From: Priestia megaterium | Lineage (GTDB): Bacteria > Bacillota > Bacilli > Bacillales > Bacillaceae_H | Assembly: GCA_008180335.1 (NCBI GenBank) | Contig: VTEF01000003.1 | Location: forward strand, 475,545-539,544 | DNA: 64,000 nt | Reading direction: 5' to 3' | Shown here: positions 9,073-17,772 of the stretch, piece after piece | Numbering within the stretch: position 1 is the first letter of the stretch | Layout of the letters: each line of letters begins with the position of its first letter | Position numbers and translations under genes: made by a program | The notes under the pieces: generated by a model | Databases searched by the model: none | Seen by the model: only the letters and a program-made list of their open reading frames with translations | Told to the model about the DNA's origin: nothing

Positions 9073-10443
9073 ATGAAACAAGTATTCTCAAGATCAGAAA
9101 AGTTTAAACAATTTTTATTTATTTTATTTCCAATCTTAATTACCCAATTTGGAATGTTTTCAATGAGTTTTTTCGATACAATGATGTCCGGTCGTGTAAG
9201 TGCTGATGATTTAGCAGGCGTCGCAATCGGCTCAAGTTTATGGATCCCGATTTTTACAGGATTAAGTGGTATCTTAATGTCCATCACGCCTATTGTGGCA
9301 CAGTTAGTTGGGGCTGAAAAAAGGAAAGATGTTCCCTTCTCAATTATTCAAGGTTTATATGTATCCATTTTTATGGCTGTTTTCATTATTGGAATTGGAT
9401 TCATTGTCGTTAATCCGATTTTGAACTCCATGGACTTAGAAGAGAATGTCCATCAAATTGCTAAGGATTATCTAGTTGCGCTTGCTTTTGGGGTTATTCC
9501 GCTGTTCATCTATACAGTTTTGCGCAACTTCATTGATGCCCTTGGTCAAACACGTACTTCAATGTTTATTACAATTTTAGCTTTGCCCATTAATGTCGTG
9601 CTTAATTATGTTTTGATTTTTGGTGCACTTGGTTTTCCTCAATTAGGTGGTGTTGGCGCCGGTTATGCAACTACTATTACCTATTGGTGTATTTTACTCG
9701 TATCGGTTTGGATCATCGTAAAAAAAGAGCCATTCCTATCTTTTCAGTTGTTTAAAAAGTATTATCGTATGTCGATTTCATCATGGAAAGAGATTCTTGG
9801 AATTGGATTACCAATTGGATTTTCTATTTTTTTTGAAACAAGTATCTTCTCAGCAGTTACTCTTTTTATGAGTACATATGACACTGTAACGATAGCGTCT
9901 CATCAAGCAGCCATTAACTTTGCTTCATTTTTATACATGATTCCGCTTAGCATTTCAATGGCATTGACGATTGTAGTCGGATTTGAAGCCGGGGCAAAGC
10001 GATTTAAAGATGCGCGTGATTATAGCCGAATTGGCATTTTTATTGCCGTGTGCATGGCTTTTGTTTGTGCCGGTTTATTATTTGCTTTTCGAGAGCAAGT
10101 AGCAGCTTTATACACCAATGATCCTGAAGTGCTCATGTTAACAAGCCACTTCTTAGTGTATGCTGTATTTTTTCAGCTATCCGATGCAATCCAAGCACCG
10201 ATTCAAGGTGCATTGCGAGGATATAAAGACGTCAATATTACATTTTTTATGGCGCTCATTTCATATTGGGTCATTGGTTTACCTTTAGGTTTTATTCTTG
10301 CAAACTACACACCACTTGAAGCGTTTGGCTATTGGGTCGGCTTAATCAGCGGACTGGCAGTCGGAGCAAGTGGATTAGCTTATCGGCTTGTCATCATGCA
10401 AAAACGAAAAATTAATTCACAAGTGCAACCTAAAACTGCGTAA
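9073..10443 (+). CDS. MATE family multidrug/Na+ antiporter
   Basis: A 456-residue transporter with about 12 membrane helices arranged as two six-helix halves, as in NorM-type MATE exporters. Near the N terminus there is a helix leading to a conserved short motif (FDTMMSGR), and each half has the usual Gly/Pro-rich loops (for example [11 protein letters not shown] at about 250). Such proteins export cationic drugs or metabolites using Na+ or H+ gradients. I start it at ATG 9073, eight bases after AGGAG; an earlier ATG precedes that ribosome site. An inverted repeat overlaps its likely -10 box. The gene ends at a strong bidirectional terminator. Confidence 0.9.
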   Translation: MKQVFSRSEKFKQFLFILFPILITQFGMFSMSFFDTMMSGRVSADDLAGVAIGSSLWIPIFTGLSGILMSITPIVAQLVGAEKRKDVPFSIIQGLYVSIFMAVFIIGIGFIVVNPILNSMDLEENVHQIAKDYLVALAFGVIPLFIYTVLRNFIDALGQTRTSMFITILALPINVVLNYVLIFGALGFPQLGGVGAGYATTITYWCILLVSVWIIVKKEPFLSFQLFKKYYRMSISSWKEILGIGLPIGFSIFFETSIFSAVTLFMSTYDTVTIASHQAAINFASFLYMIPLSISMALTIVVGFEAGAKRFKDARDYSRIGIFIAVCMAFVCAGLLFAFREQVAALYTNDPEVLMLTSHFLVYAVFFQLSDAIQAPIQGALRGYKDVNITFFMALISYWVIGLPLGFILANYTPLEAFGYWVGLISGLAVGASGLAYRLVIMQKRKINSQVQPKTA

Positions 10444-10483
10444 TCTTTCTATTCTTACTATTTATGTTAAAAATAAAAAAATG

Positions 10484-10532
10484 TTAAACAAATAAAAGGA
10501 ACGTCATAGTGACGTTCCTTTTATTTGTTTAA
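10484..10532. terminator. Bidirectional terminator, 23-bp perfect inverted repeat
   Basis: Two perfectly complementary 23-base arms with a three-base TAG loop. Core AAAGGAACGTCA / TGACGTTCCTTT is flanked by A and T tracts. It contains the stop codon of the convergent AbrB-family gene. Confidence 0.92.
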
Positions 10533-10799
10533 TACAAGTTGAAGTTCACTTAAAAGACGTTCTGCACCTTTTTTGCTCAACACAACGTTTCCGTTTGCAA
10601 ATGTTAAATTTTCGCGACTGATGTCACCTGTCACTAAGCAGGCACCATATGGACTGTACTTTTGTAAGATGATAATGTCATCGTTTACATATATTTCGAC
10701 TGGATCACCTGTATTAATATTCAAAATGCGGCGCAACTCAATTGGAATTACGACACGACCCAATTCATCTACTTTTCTTACAATCCCTGTAGATTTCAT
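10521..10799 (-). CDS. AbrB/Abh family transition-state regulator
   Basis: A 92-residue DNA-binding protein of the AbrB/Abh family. The N-terminal half is the swapped-hairpin domain, with the family signature KVDELGRVVIPIELRR, and the C-terminal half (about 53-92) is the multimerisation domain. These proteins repress stationary-phase and biofilm genes in Bacillus. The start at ATG 10799 matches the usual N terminus (MKSTGIVRK) and has AAAGGA 11 bases before it. A YGACLVTGDIS stretch resembles Abh more than AbrB, so which paralogue it is remains open. Convergent with the MATE gene. Confidence 0.9.
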   Translation of the reverse strand: MKSTGIVRKVDELGRVVIPIELRRILNINTGDPVEIYVNDDIIILQKYSPYGACLVTGDISRENLTFANGNVVLSKKGAERLLSELQLVLNK

Positions 10800-11264
10800 A
10801 ATTTCCATTCCTTTCATGTCAAGCAAAATAATAAAACTCTATAAACACCTCTAAATTATCAAGCGCCAAAATGCTCTTAATATGGTCTGATAACTGGCCT
10901 TACACACTTCAAATATGGTGTTTAACGATTAAAAAGATTTATATACAATTTGTATCATATCAATTCAATACATATTTATGAATAGTACATAATCTTTAAA
11001 ATACAATATATCTACATATGTTAAAAGTGTGTATTTTATCCTTTTTATTCCTTTAAATCCATCTTTTACACTAGTAATTACCCATAAAATAACTTTTTTT
11101 AGAAGAAGGTGGTTTCCCCTAATCCTTTTCCTGTTATGTAGACATAAATTAAATCCGATAAAGTAAAACTTCAATCAGTGGAATTCCTTTTCCTTCGCCT
11201 TTGTTACCTTGAAGTGAGGAATCAATGCTTGGCGGAGCAGAATAAATTCAGATCAATCATAAAA
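10800..11264. other. Intergenic region upstream of the AbrB-family gene
   Basis: About 465 AT-rich bases. It must contain the AbrB-family promoter and includes one copy (11166-11182) of a 17-base sequence repeated exactly at 45677-45693. I see no supported gene. Confidence 0.5.
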
Positions 11265-11296
11265 AGCGTGGCATTCATAACGAATACCACGCTTAA
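11265..11296 (-). terminator. Intrinsic terminator of rtp
   Basis: Read on the minus strand, AGCGTGGTATTC / GAATGCCACGCT pairs with one G-U and is followed by TTTTT. It overlaps the rtp stop codon. Confidence 0.8.
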
Positions 11297-11673
11297 ACTG
11301 AACCGAAATTATCTCGAAGTGCTTTTTGGATCATTGCTTCACATCTTTCTAATTCTACCTTTAACTGTTTTTTATAAAGTTTTGCTTTTTCTTCTCCACC
11401 GTTAGCAAACTTATAATAGACAACTTCTTGTAATTTCATCCCTTCTTTCTTCTTCTTAACTTGTTTTAAAACACCGTCTTCAATTAAATCATGAAGTGCT
11501 TTGTATACCTCTGAATGATTCGGCTTAAAACCAAATGGTTGAAATTCTTCGCGTAAAACATCCAATAGCCGTAATCCATATAAACGTTCTTGTTCAGTCA
11601 TCGTAATCATATATAATTTTAAAAATGCACGCTGTTTTAATAGAAAACCACTAGATGTACGTTTTTCTCTCAT
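11293..11673 (-). CDS. rtp: Replication terminator protein Rtp
   Basis: A 126-residue winged-helix protein that I recognise as Rtp, the contrahelicase that binds Ter sites as dimers and blocks one approaching fork in B. subtilis. Diagnostic pieces shared with B. subtilis Rtp, from memory, are GFLLKQRAFLKLYMITMTEQ near residue 9, GFKPNHSEVY in the recognition region, and AKLYKKQLKVELERC in the long C-terminal dimerisation helix. Length agrees (B. subtilis 122). The start is ATG 11673, nine bases after AAAGGAGG. PadR-like regulators share the fold but not these stretches. In B. subtilis rtp lies next to two Ter sites and represses itself; the 250-base upstream gap is the place to look. Confidence 0.9.
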   Translation of the reverse strand: MREKRTSSGFLLKQRAFLKLYMITMTEQERLYGLRLLDVLREEFQPFGFKPNHSEVYKALHDLIEDGVLKQVKKKKEGMKLQEVVYYKFANGGEEKAKLYKKQLKVELERCEAMIQKALRDNFGSV

Positions 11674-11926
11674 TTTAAGCATCCTCCTTTTGTCTGATCT
11701 GCATTTGTCTTTTTTGCCATTATCATTTACATAATAACTATACGTACCATTGTCTTAAAAAGAGGTATATAGTAATTATACTTTCTTTTATAATTAGAAT
11801 CCTGCTTTTCACTCAGAAAACAATCTTTTTCCTTTCTTTGTATCCTTAGTTCAAAAAAAGAAGATGGTTCATATAATTAAAATGAATGATCTCTTTTATT
11901 TATATTGATAATGAGGTGGGTGTAAC

Positions 11927-12364
11927 ATGACAAAGAAATATGAAGATATTGACTGGGGATCTCTTCATGACAAAGTAGAAGATATGCTTGGGAGTCATTT
12001 TTGGAATGACCTACACCATATGCTACCGAAACGATTTCCAAATATCGATTTGTACGAAACAGATACAGAAGGAATTATTATAGTAGAAATTGCAGGTTTA
12101 CAATCAGCGAAAGATGTACAAATTAAACTTGAACTAAACAAGTTAACGATTCAAGGCCAAATCCCTTATCTATATGAAATTCCACAGCAACAATTAAAAA
12201 TGAGTGAGCGGCATACCGGAATGTTCACACGAACTATTAAATTGCCATTTCAATATGTAGAAAATGAAATAAAAGCAAAATACCGTAACGGTTTATTAGA
12301 AATAAAGCTGCTGAAACAAGAAAGTAATCAAGAAATCTCCATTGAGTTCGACGACATTGATTAA
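11927..12364 (+). CDS. Small heat-shock protein (Hsp20/alpha-crystallin domain)
   Basis: A 145-residue Hsp20-type protein. An N-terminal helical arm (1-45) leads into an alpha-crystallin domain (about 46-140), with an early strand 'PNIDLYETDTEGIIIVEIAGL' (shown partly) and the hallmark A-x-x-x-N-G-L-L motif (AKYRNGLLEI) near the end. Such proteins hold unfolded proteins, and in Bacillus some are spore-coat associated (CotP/CotM type). It has GAGGTGG before ATG and its own terminator. No CIRCE element or sigma-B promoter was evident upstream. Confidence 0.88.
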   Translation: MTKKYEDIDWGSLHDKVEDMLGSHFWNDLHHMLPKRFPNIDLYETDTEGIIIVEIAGLQSAKDVQIKLELNKLTIQGQIPYLYEIPQQQLKMSERHTGMFTRTIKLPFQYVENEIKAKYRNGLLEIKLLKQESNQEISIEFDDID

Positions 12365-12433
12365 AACAACCCTTAGGAGTCTTATTGTCTATGAAACCGG
12401 AATAAAGGTTTGTTTAGTTTAAAACTCTCTTCC

Positions 12434-12466
12434 AACTCGTCATGCAGATTGCATAACGAGTTTTTT
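12434..12466 (+). terminator. Intrinsic terminator
   Basis: AACTCGT-CATGCA / TGCAT-AACGAGTT hairpin followed by TTTTTT, 70 bases after the Hsp20 stop. The remaining 258 bases before the next gene are AT-rich promoter DNA without an evident gene. Confidence 0.75.
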
Positions 12467-12724
12467 ACGCGTTCTATTCACTGGTCACATATTTGTATAC
12501 TAAAATACTTTTTAACTGTTTTTAAATTCTAAAAATTAAAACTAAATTAATAACTTTCACTCCACTCTAAAATATGTTATTTTTATAACGTTGCTGTTTT
12601 AAACATGCAATAAAATTATATTTTATACATTAGAAATACACAGAAATAACTTCCCATTTTATTATATATCTAGATAACATTACTGAATAAATATGTAACA
12701 TTCGTACTAATCTGAGGTGAAAAA

Positions 12725-14089
12725 ATGAAACAACCACGTAAGATAGCGAATCTTTCGCTGTCAAATCTATTAACTTTTTTGATTCCTTCTTTATTAGGGA
12801 TTTCCTTATTTATCGTGCCCTTTTCTTATAAGGGCGAATTAACAATTCCGATTGCAATCTTAGCCAATGCGGTACAAGCATTATTAGAAGAACAACTTCC
12901 GCTTATTATGACCGTTATTGTTGTCATGACGGCTGTATTAACGTTAATGTTTAAGTTTTTTAAACCAGTATTTGTCCAAAATCATTCATTTTTAGCATCC
13001 CTTTTTCTTGTAAGCCCCGTTTGGACAATCGCTCGTGTGCTTGGAGCTATTTTTGTTATTATGGTTTATTTTAAGATTGGGCCTGAGGCTGTTTGGTCTA
13101 AAAATACTGGCGGAACTTTGCTTTATGATTTAATCCCAGTTTTATTTTCTGTATTTTTATTCGCTGGTTTACTTTTACCGCTTTTATTAAACTTTGGTTT
13201 ATTAGAACTATGCGGTGCATTATTCACAAAATTTATGCGACCAATATTCACTCTTCCGGGCCGTTCCTCTATTGACTGCTTAGCATCCTGGCTAGGTGAT
13301 GGGACAATCGGTGTATTGTTAACAAGTAAACAATATGAAGAAGGATATTATACAAAGCGTGAAGCGGCTGTAATTGGAACAACTTTCTCTGTTGTATCGA
13401 TTACATTCACAATCGTCATTCTTTCATATTTAAAATTAGAAGCATATATCATTCCTTATTATTTGACAGTTTTATTAATAGGGTTTGTATCTGCCATTAT
13501 TATGCCGCGTATTCCACCATTATCAAGAAAACCTGACACTTATTATGAAGGTTCTAAGGAAGAAGTAGCGGACGAAACAATCCCTGAAGACCATACGTCT
13601 TTTTCATGGGGGTTAAACAAAGCTCTTGATCGTGCTCAGAATAACACAGGTGTAAAAGCATTTTTTAAAGACGGTATTCAAAACATTTTAGATATGTGGA
13701 TTGGTGTTGTTCCTGTTGTAATGGCAATCGGTACAATTGCATTAGTAATTGCTGAATATACACCTGTATTTGAATGGATTGGTTTACCGTTTGTTCCACT
13801 ATTGTCATTATTACAAGTTCCAGAAGCTGCAGAAGCTGCTCAAACAATGGTTGTGGGATTTGCTGATATGTTTTTGCCTGCTGTTATTGGCAGCAGCATT
13901 GAAAGTGAAATTACTCGCTTTATCATTGCTTGTATATCAGTGACTCAGTTGATTTATATGTCTGAAGTCGGCGGCTTATTATTAGGCTCTAAAATTCCTG
14001 TTAAGTTTATAGATCTTGTTATTATTTTTATCTTGCGTACTCTCATCACACTTCCAATTGCAGTTATTGTCGCTAATATTTTATTTTAA
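12725..14089 (+). CDS. YjiH family membrane protein (nucleoside-recognition/Gate domain)
   Basis: A 454-residue polytopic protein with about 10-11 hydrophobic helices. The region around LPGRSSIDCLASWLGDGTIG (about 175-195) is the conserved Gate-domain loop found in YjiH and nucleoside-recognition proteins; a hydrophilic loop follows at about 260-305. Transport is likely but the substrate is unknown. TGAGGTGA precedes ATG. It ends at a bidirectional-looking terminator and is followed on the same strand by a YocS-type symporter with its own ribosome site. Confidence 0.82.
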   Translation: MKQPRKIANLSLSNLLTFLIPSLLGISLFIVPFSYKGELTIPIAILANAVQALLEEQLPLIMTVIVVMTAVLTLMFKFFKPVFVQNHSFLASLFLVSPVWTIARVLGAIFVIMVYFKIGPEAVWSKNTGGTLLYDLIPVLFSVFLFAGLLLPLLLNFGLLELCGALFTKFMRPIFTLPGRSSIDCLASWLGDGTIGVLLTSKQYEEGYYTKREAAVIGTTFSVVSITFTIVILSYLKLEAYIIPYYLTVLLIGFVSAIIMPRIPPLSRKPDTYYEGSKEEVADETIPEDHTSFSWGLNKALDRAQNNTGVKAFFKDGIQNILDMWIGVVPVVMAIGTIALVIAEYTPVFEWIGLPFVPLLSLLQVPEAAEAAQTMVVGFADMFLPAVIGSSIESEITRFIIACISVTQLIYMSEVGGLLLGSKIPVKFIDLVIIFILRTLITLPIAVIVANILF

Positions 14090-14091
14090 CC

Positions 14092-14122
14092 AAAAGCCAT
14101 CGAAATCTCGATGGCTTTTTTA
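14092..14122 (+). terminator. Intrinsic terminator
   Basis: AAAAGCCATCGA / TCGATGGCTTTTTT with a 4-base loop, immediately after the YjiH-family stop codon. Confidence 0.88.
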
Positions 14123-14203
14123 TTAGAGGGAGCATTTAATGTTGAATTTTTCAGAAATTTCTATATAATGGTTTTTATATCTTTTTTAGGAGTGATCTAC
14201 GAG

Positions 14204-15157
14204 ATGAAAACATTAGAGAGAATTAGTTCCTTCGCAGGAAACACCTTTGCTCTATGGGTCATTATATTCGGCACCATTAGTTTCTTTATTCCAAGCGGTT
14301 TCACATGGATTAGCCCTCATATTTCTTTACTGCTTGGTGTTATTATGTTTGGTATGGGATTGACATTATCCATGGACGACTTTAAATCAGTAGCCAGGAT
14401 GCCTAAAAGTGTATTAATTGGTGTCTGTGCACAATTTACTATCATGCCTTTTATTGCGTTCTGTTTAGCTAAAACTTTTCAGCTCCCTCCAGAATTAGCT
14501 GTTGGCGTTATTTTAGTTGGATGTTGCCCAGGAGGCACTTCCTCTAATGTCATGACCTTTTTAGCAAAAGGAAACACTGTACTATCTGTTGCTGTTACAT
14601 CTATATCAACACTATTAGCTCCTTTTTTAACACCTGCACTTATTTTCTTATTCGCAAGCGAATGGTTGCCTATCTCAGCTGGTTCACTCGTTTTATCAAT
14701 TTTAAAAATTATTTTGCTGCCAATTATACTTGGACTTATTGTTCAGACTTTTTTCCGTAAACAAGTAGAAAAAAGTGTTAAAGTTCTTCCGCTCATTTCG
14801 GTTATAGGAATTGTTGCTGTCGTAACTGCAGTGGTAGCATTAAACGCTGAAGCATTAGCTGTGACAGGGCCGCTCATTTTTTTAATTGTCTTTTTACATA
14901 ATAGTTTTGGCTTTTTTCTCGGCTATTTATTTGCCAAATGGCTAAATTTAAGTAAAGCTGATCAAAAAGCAATTTCAATTGAAGTCGGCATGCAAAATTC
15001 AGGACTGGGTGCTGCATTAGCATTGGCCCATTTTTCTCCTCTTGCAGCTGTGCCAAGTGCGATGTTTAGTGTATGGCATAATATTTCAGGTTCTTTGCTT
15101 GCTACATGGTGGGGCAAAGAAAAAAAACAACCTCACCATTCAACAGCAGAAAAATAA
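14204..15157 (+). CDS. yocS: Bile acid:sodium symporter family protein (YocS-like)
   Basis: A 317-residue transporter of the BASS family with about nine or ten membrane helices. Characteristic pieces are the motif GCCPGGTSSNVMTFLAKGN (about 138-156) and EVGMQNSGLGAAL (about 260), which form the crossing helices and Na+ sites in BASS structures. B. subtilis YocS is of the same length and type; the substrate is an organic anion of unknown identity. The start is ATG 14204, eleven bases after AGGAG; the longer frame upstream would begin inside the preceding terminator. Confidence 0.88.
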   Translation: MKTLERISSFAGNTFALWVIIFGTISFFIPSGFTWISPHISLLLGVIMFGMGLTLSMDDFKSVARMPKSVLIGVCAQFTIMPFIAFCLAKTFQLPPELAVGVILVGCCPGGTSSNVMTFLAKGNTVLSVAVTSISTLLAPFLTPALIFLFASEWLPISAGSLVLSILKIILLPIILGLIVQTFFRKQVEKSVKVLPLISVIGIVAVVTAVVALNAEALAVTGPLIFLIVFLHNSFGFFLGYLFAKWLNLSKADQKAISIEVGMQNSGLGAALALAHFSPLAAVPSAMFSVWHNISGSLLATWWGKEKKQPHHSTAEK

Positions 15158-15410
15158 AGGTAACCTTTAACTAACGGGAAGTTTTCTCCTTTGATTAAAG
15201 CGAGAGCCTTATTATCCCTAAAAGTTTGCTCAATTATGACGAAATCAGCCTCTCTAATCTCCATCGAGAATCATATTGCCTTGGATCTGAACGAGCTCAT
15301 TTTTTCCTTTAACTCAGACAAGATCTTATTATATAATCGTATTATTCGAAATCACTTAGTTTATATTGCTTAAGCATGTCTGTATTTTTTAACCTAAAGG
15401 AGGTAAATGT

Positions 15411-15818
15411 ATGACACAGCACCTCATTTTATTTGATGGCGTTTGCAATTTATGTAATAGTAGCGTTCAATTCATTATTAAGCATGACTCAAAAGCTCTA
15501 TTTTCATTTGCATCCCTTCAATCAAAAGTTAGTGAAGAGAAATTGGCCCCCTTTGGTGTAAGACCTAACGATATCAATAGTGTGGTCTATATTCACGGCA
15601 AGAAAATTTATGTAAAATCAACCGCTGCCCTTAAAATTGCCAAGAATTTAGATGGACCTTGGAAGCTGTTATATTTTCTCATCATTCTTCCCAGACCCTT
15701 TCGTGACCTCGTATATGACTATATTGCTAAAAATCGCTATAAATGGTTTGGAAAACATGACGAATGTATGCTGCTAACACCTCAGTTGAAAAAAAGGTTT
15801 ATCAGTGATGATGAATAA
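15411..15818 (+). CDS. DCC family thiol-disulfide oxidoreductase (YuxK-like)
   Basis: A 135-residue protein of the DUF393/DCC family. The name-giving motif, here FDGVCNLCNSSVQF (about 7-20), places a CxxC at the start of a thioredoxin-like fold, and the middle carries the usual aromatic segment LLYFLIILPRPFRDLVYDYIA. The family is assumed to act in thiol-disulfide exchange, but partners are unknown. AAAGGAGG lies just upstream of ATG. Single gene, convergent with proC across a terminator. Confidence 0.88.
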   Translation: MTQHLILFDGVCNLCNSSVQFIIKHDSKALFSFASLQSKVSEEKLAPFGVRPNDINSVVYIHGKKIYVKSTAALKIAKNLDGPWKLLYFLIILPRPFRDLVYDYIAKNRYKWFGKHDECMLLTPQLKKRFISDDE

Positions 15819-15831
15819 TTTCTATATAAAA

Positions 15832-15856
15832 AAGAACGTCATATCCTGACGTTCTT
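15832..15856. terminator. Bidirectional intrinsic terminator
   Basis: AAGAACGTCA / TGACGTTCTT with a 5-base loop between the convergent DCC-family gene and proC. Confidence 0.8.
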
Positions 15857-15879
15857 CTCCAGATAAATGGTTCAATTAC

Positions 15880-16689
15880 TTACTTTACTCCCATTGCCTT
15901 AGCATTTGTAGCTTCTACAGCTTTTTTCATCATGTCTACAAAGTTGTGTTCCGCCATAACTTTCAAACCTTCCGCAGTAGCTCCCCCAGGCGTTGTAACT
16001 TGCTCTCTTAATTCGCCAGGATTTTGCTTATCATTTAACATTTGAACCGAGCCGTACATCATTTGAATAACTAATTGCTTAGCTGTTTGTTCATCAATTC
16101 CATAAGCAGTCGTCGCTTCAATTAAAGCTTCAGCAAAATGGTACAAAAAAGCAGGAGCACTGCCTGTAATAGCCGTTAATTGGTGAACTTCTCTCTCTGT
16201 ACATTCTTGAGATTTACCAATACCTTTTAAGATCATCTCTAGTACTTTTCTATGTTCTTCTGTTGTAGCTTTTCCTAGTGTAAACAATGACATAGATTCA
16301 CCAATTGTCGCTGCAGTATTAGGCATAATCCAAGCTACAGGTGTATTATCAGGTAAACGCTGCTCTAAATAAGCAGGTCCAATACCAGCGGCAATTGTAA
16401 CGATAAATTGGTCTGTTAAATAACTAGACAACTCGCTTAAAATTTCCTCATGCGCTTCCGGCGGCATAGCTAGTACTACGACATCAGAATTCGTTACTTC
16501 ATCACGCCAATTATGTGTAGTGCGGACCTCATATTGATTCACAAGGTATTCTAACCGCTGTTTATTGCCATTGTTCGACATAATGACCTCATCAATTTTT
16601 GAACGACTTGTATGCAATAACCCGGCAGCCACAGCTTCAGCCATACGGCCAGCACCAATAAATAATATTCTTTGTTTCTTCATAATCAT
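15880..16689 (-). CDS. proC: Pyrroline-5-carboxylate reductase
   Basis: A 269-residue enzyme that reduces pyrroline-5-carboxylate to proline with NAD(P)H. The Rossmann glycine motif GAGRMAEA is at 12-19, and the family signature runs through ITGSAPAF (about 173) to TPGGATAEGL near the C terminus. Bacilli usually carry several paralogues (ProG, ProH, ProI); which one this is cannot be decided here. It follows bshB2 by 8 bases, and the GGGAG at the end of bshB2 serves as its ribosome site, so yojF-bshB2-proC look like one transcript ending at 15856. Confidence 0.9.
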   Translation of the reverse strand: MIMKKQRILFIGAGRMAEAVAAGLLHTSRSKIDEVIMSNNGNKQRLEYLVNQYEVRTTHNWRDEVTNSDVVVLAMPPEAHEEILSELSSYLTDQFIVTIAAGIGPAYLEQRLPDNTPVAWIMPNTAATIGESMSLFTLGKATTEEHRKVLEMILKGIGKSQECTEREVHQLTAITGSAPAFLYHFAEALIEATTAYGIDEQTAKQLVIQMMYGSVQMLNDKQNPGELREQVTTPGGATAEGLKVMAEHNFVDMMKKAVEATNAKAMGVK

Positions 16690-16697
16690 CTATCTAT

Positions 16698-17357
16698 TTA
16701 CTCCCACTTATATGTCCAAAATTCTTCTTGCATTAATAACTTCTCTAATAGAGGGTTAGTTGGTAGCTGATTTAAATCAAATCCCGCCATCATTCCTTCC
16801 GTTTGAGAACGATGAACTTTTAAGGCCTCAATTTTCTTTTCTTTTACAGCTGCTACATCAATGATAATATCTGGCTCTCCAATATTTTCAATCCGATTTT
16901 TCGAAAATGCGTGACACCAAACGACAGGACGTTCTTCTTTCGGCATTCTCTTAACAGCATGAATAGTAGCTGCACCTGTTGCATTATGATCTGGATGGAC
17001 TGCATACCCTGGATAATGCGTTATGATGTGCGTAGGTTTTACCTCGTCAACAATCGATTGAATTTGATCAGCAAATTCGTCAATATCCAAAAATTCTAAT
17101 GTCTTATCACGAAGACCTAACATTCTTAAATCTTGAATATCAAGTACTTTTGCTAGATCTTGTAGTTCTTCTTTACGAATAAGAGGTAACGTTTCGCGAT
17201 TTGCAAAAAGAGGGCGTCCCATATTACGGCCCATCTCACCTAACGTAATACAAGCATATGTAACCGGTATTCCTTTTTGTCTTGCTAAGGTAATTATTCC
17301 AGCAGCCCCAAATGCTTCATCATCCGGATGAGGAAATACAATTAATAAACGTTCCAA
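16698..17357 (-). CDS. bshB2: Bacillithiol biosynthesis deacetylase BshB2
   Basis: A 219-residue LmbE/PIG-L-type zinc deacetylase. HPDDE (10-14) supplies two zinc ligands and the catalytic Asp, and HPDH (about 118-121) the remaining ligand. BshB enzymes remove the acetyl group from GlcNAc-malate during bacillithiol synthesis; BshB2 is the isoenzyme encoded beside yojF in B. subtilis, and that linkage is conserved here. The start is a TTG at 17357 with AAAGGAG eight bases upstream. The BrxA gene at 40.3 kb provides a bacillithiol-dependent redox partner in the same genome. Confidence 0.92.
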   Translation of the reverse strand: MERLLIVFPHPDDEAFGAAGIITLARQKGIPVTYACITLGEMGRNMGRPLFANRETLPLIRKEELQDLAKVLDIQDLRMLGLRDKTLEFLDIDEFADQIQSIVDEVKPTHIITHYPGYAVHPDHNATGAATIHAVKRMPKEERPVVWCHAFSKNRIENIGEPDIIIDVAAVKEKKIEALKVHRSQTEGMMAGFDLNQLPTNPLLEKLLMQEEFWTYKWE

Positions 17358-17383
17358 GAAAAGCTCTCCTTTCTACTGTTTGA

Positions 17384-17731
17384 TTAAGAAAACGGGTGAT
17401 CACTTAACTGTAAAGCAACCGCAAGACGGCCATCAAAATCATGCCCCGCTAATAATAGCTTGTTTTTTTCATCCACTTCCCAATCCGTTAAACCTTCTGC
17501 ATAAATCCAGCCTAAGTCAATTTGAAGCCCTACTCTATATGGGCCTTCTCCCGTAATTTTACCGTTGGTGATTTTGACTTTTCCATTTCGAATAAATGCC
17601 CCTACGGTCATCACTTTTTCATTTACGTGTGAAGCATATGCACCATTAGTAGTTTCGAGGTGAACATACACTTCTTTATTTAAGAATGCTTCTAATTTTT
17701 TTTGTACACTCTCTTTATGAATTGGTTGCAA
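17384..17731 (-). CDS. yojF: YojF family protein (DUF1806)
   Basis: A 115-residue protein of the YojF family, encoded immediately before bshB2 as in B. subtilis. The sequence predicts a small beta-rich domain (MTVGAFIRNGKVKITNGKI, then GLQIDLGWIYAEGLTDWEVD). No catalytic residues are evident. Conserved linkage to bshB2 hints at a role in bacillithiol metabolism, which is inference. It starts with TTG, eight bases after AAAGGAG. Confidence 0.9.
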   Translation of the reverse strand: MQPIHKESVQKKLEAFLNKEVYVHLETTNGAYASHVNEKVMTVGAFIRNGKVKITNGKITGEGPYRVGLQIDLGWIYAEGLTDWEVDEKNKLLLAGHDFDGRLAVALQLSDHPFS

Positions 17732-17772
17732 AGTGTTTACTCCTTTCGCTCTTTCCTACAGTTTACTAAAAA

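Noticed and set aside
11178..11405. 75-codon plus-strand frame over the rtp terminator and 3' end
   Set aside because: It is antisense to rtp and crosses the terminator; no ribosome site.
11700..11790. A definite Ter site upstream of rtp
   Set aside because: ACTATACGTACCATTGTC only partly fits the B. subtilis Ter consensus and needs an insertion; not listed as a feature.
15191..15373. 60-codon open frame between the YocS-type and DCC genes
   Set aside because: No ribosome site and random-looking composition; it overlaps only AT-rich spacer.
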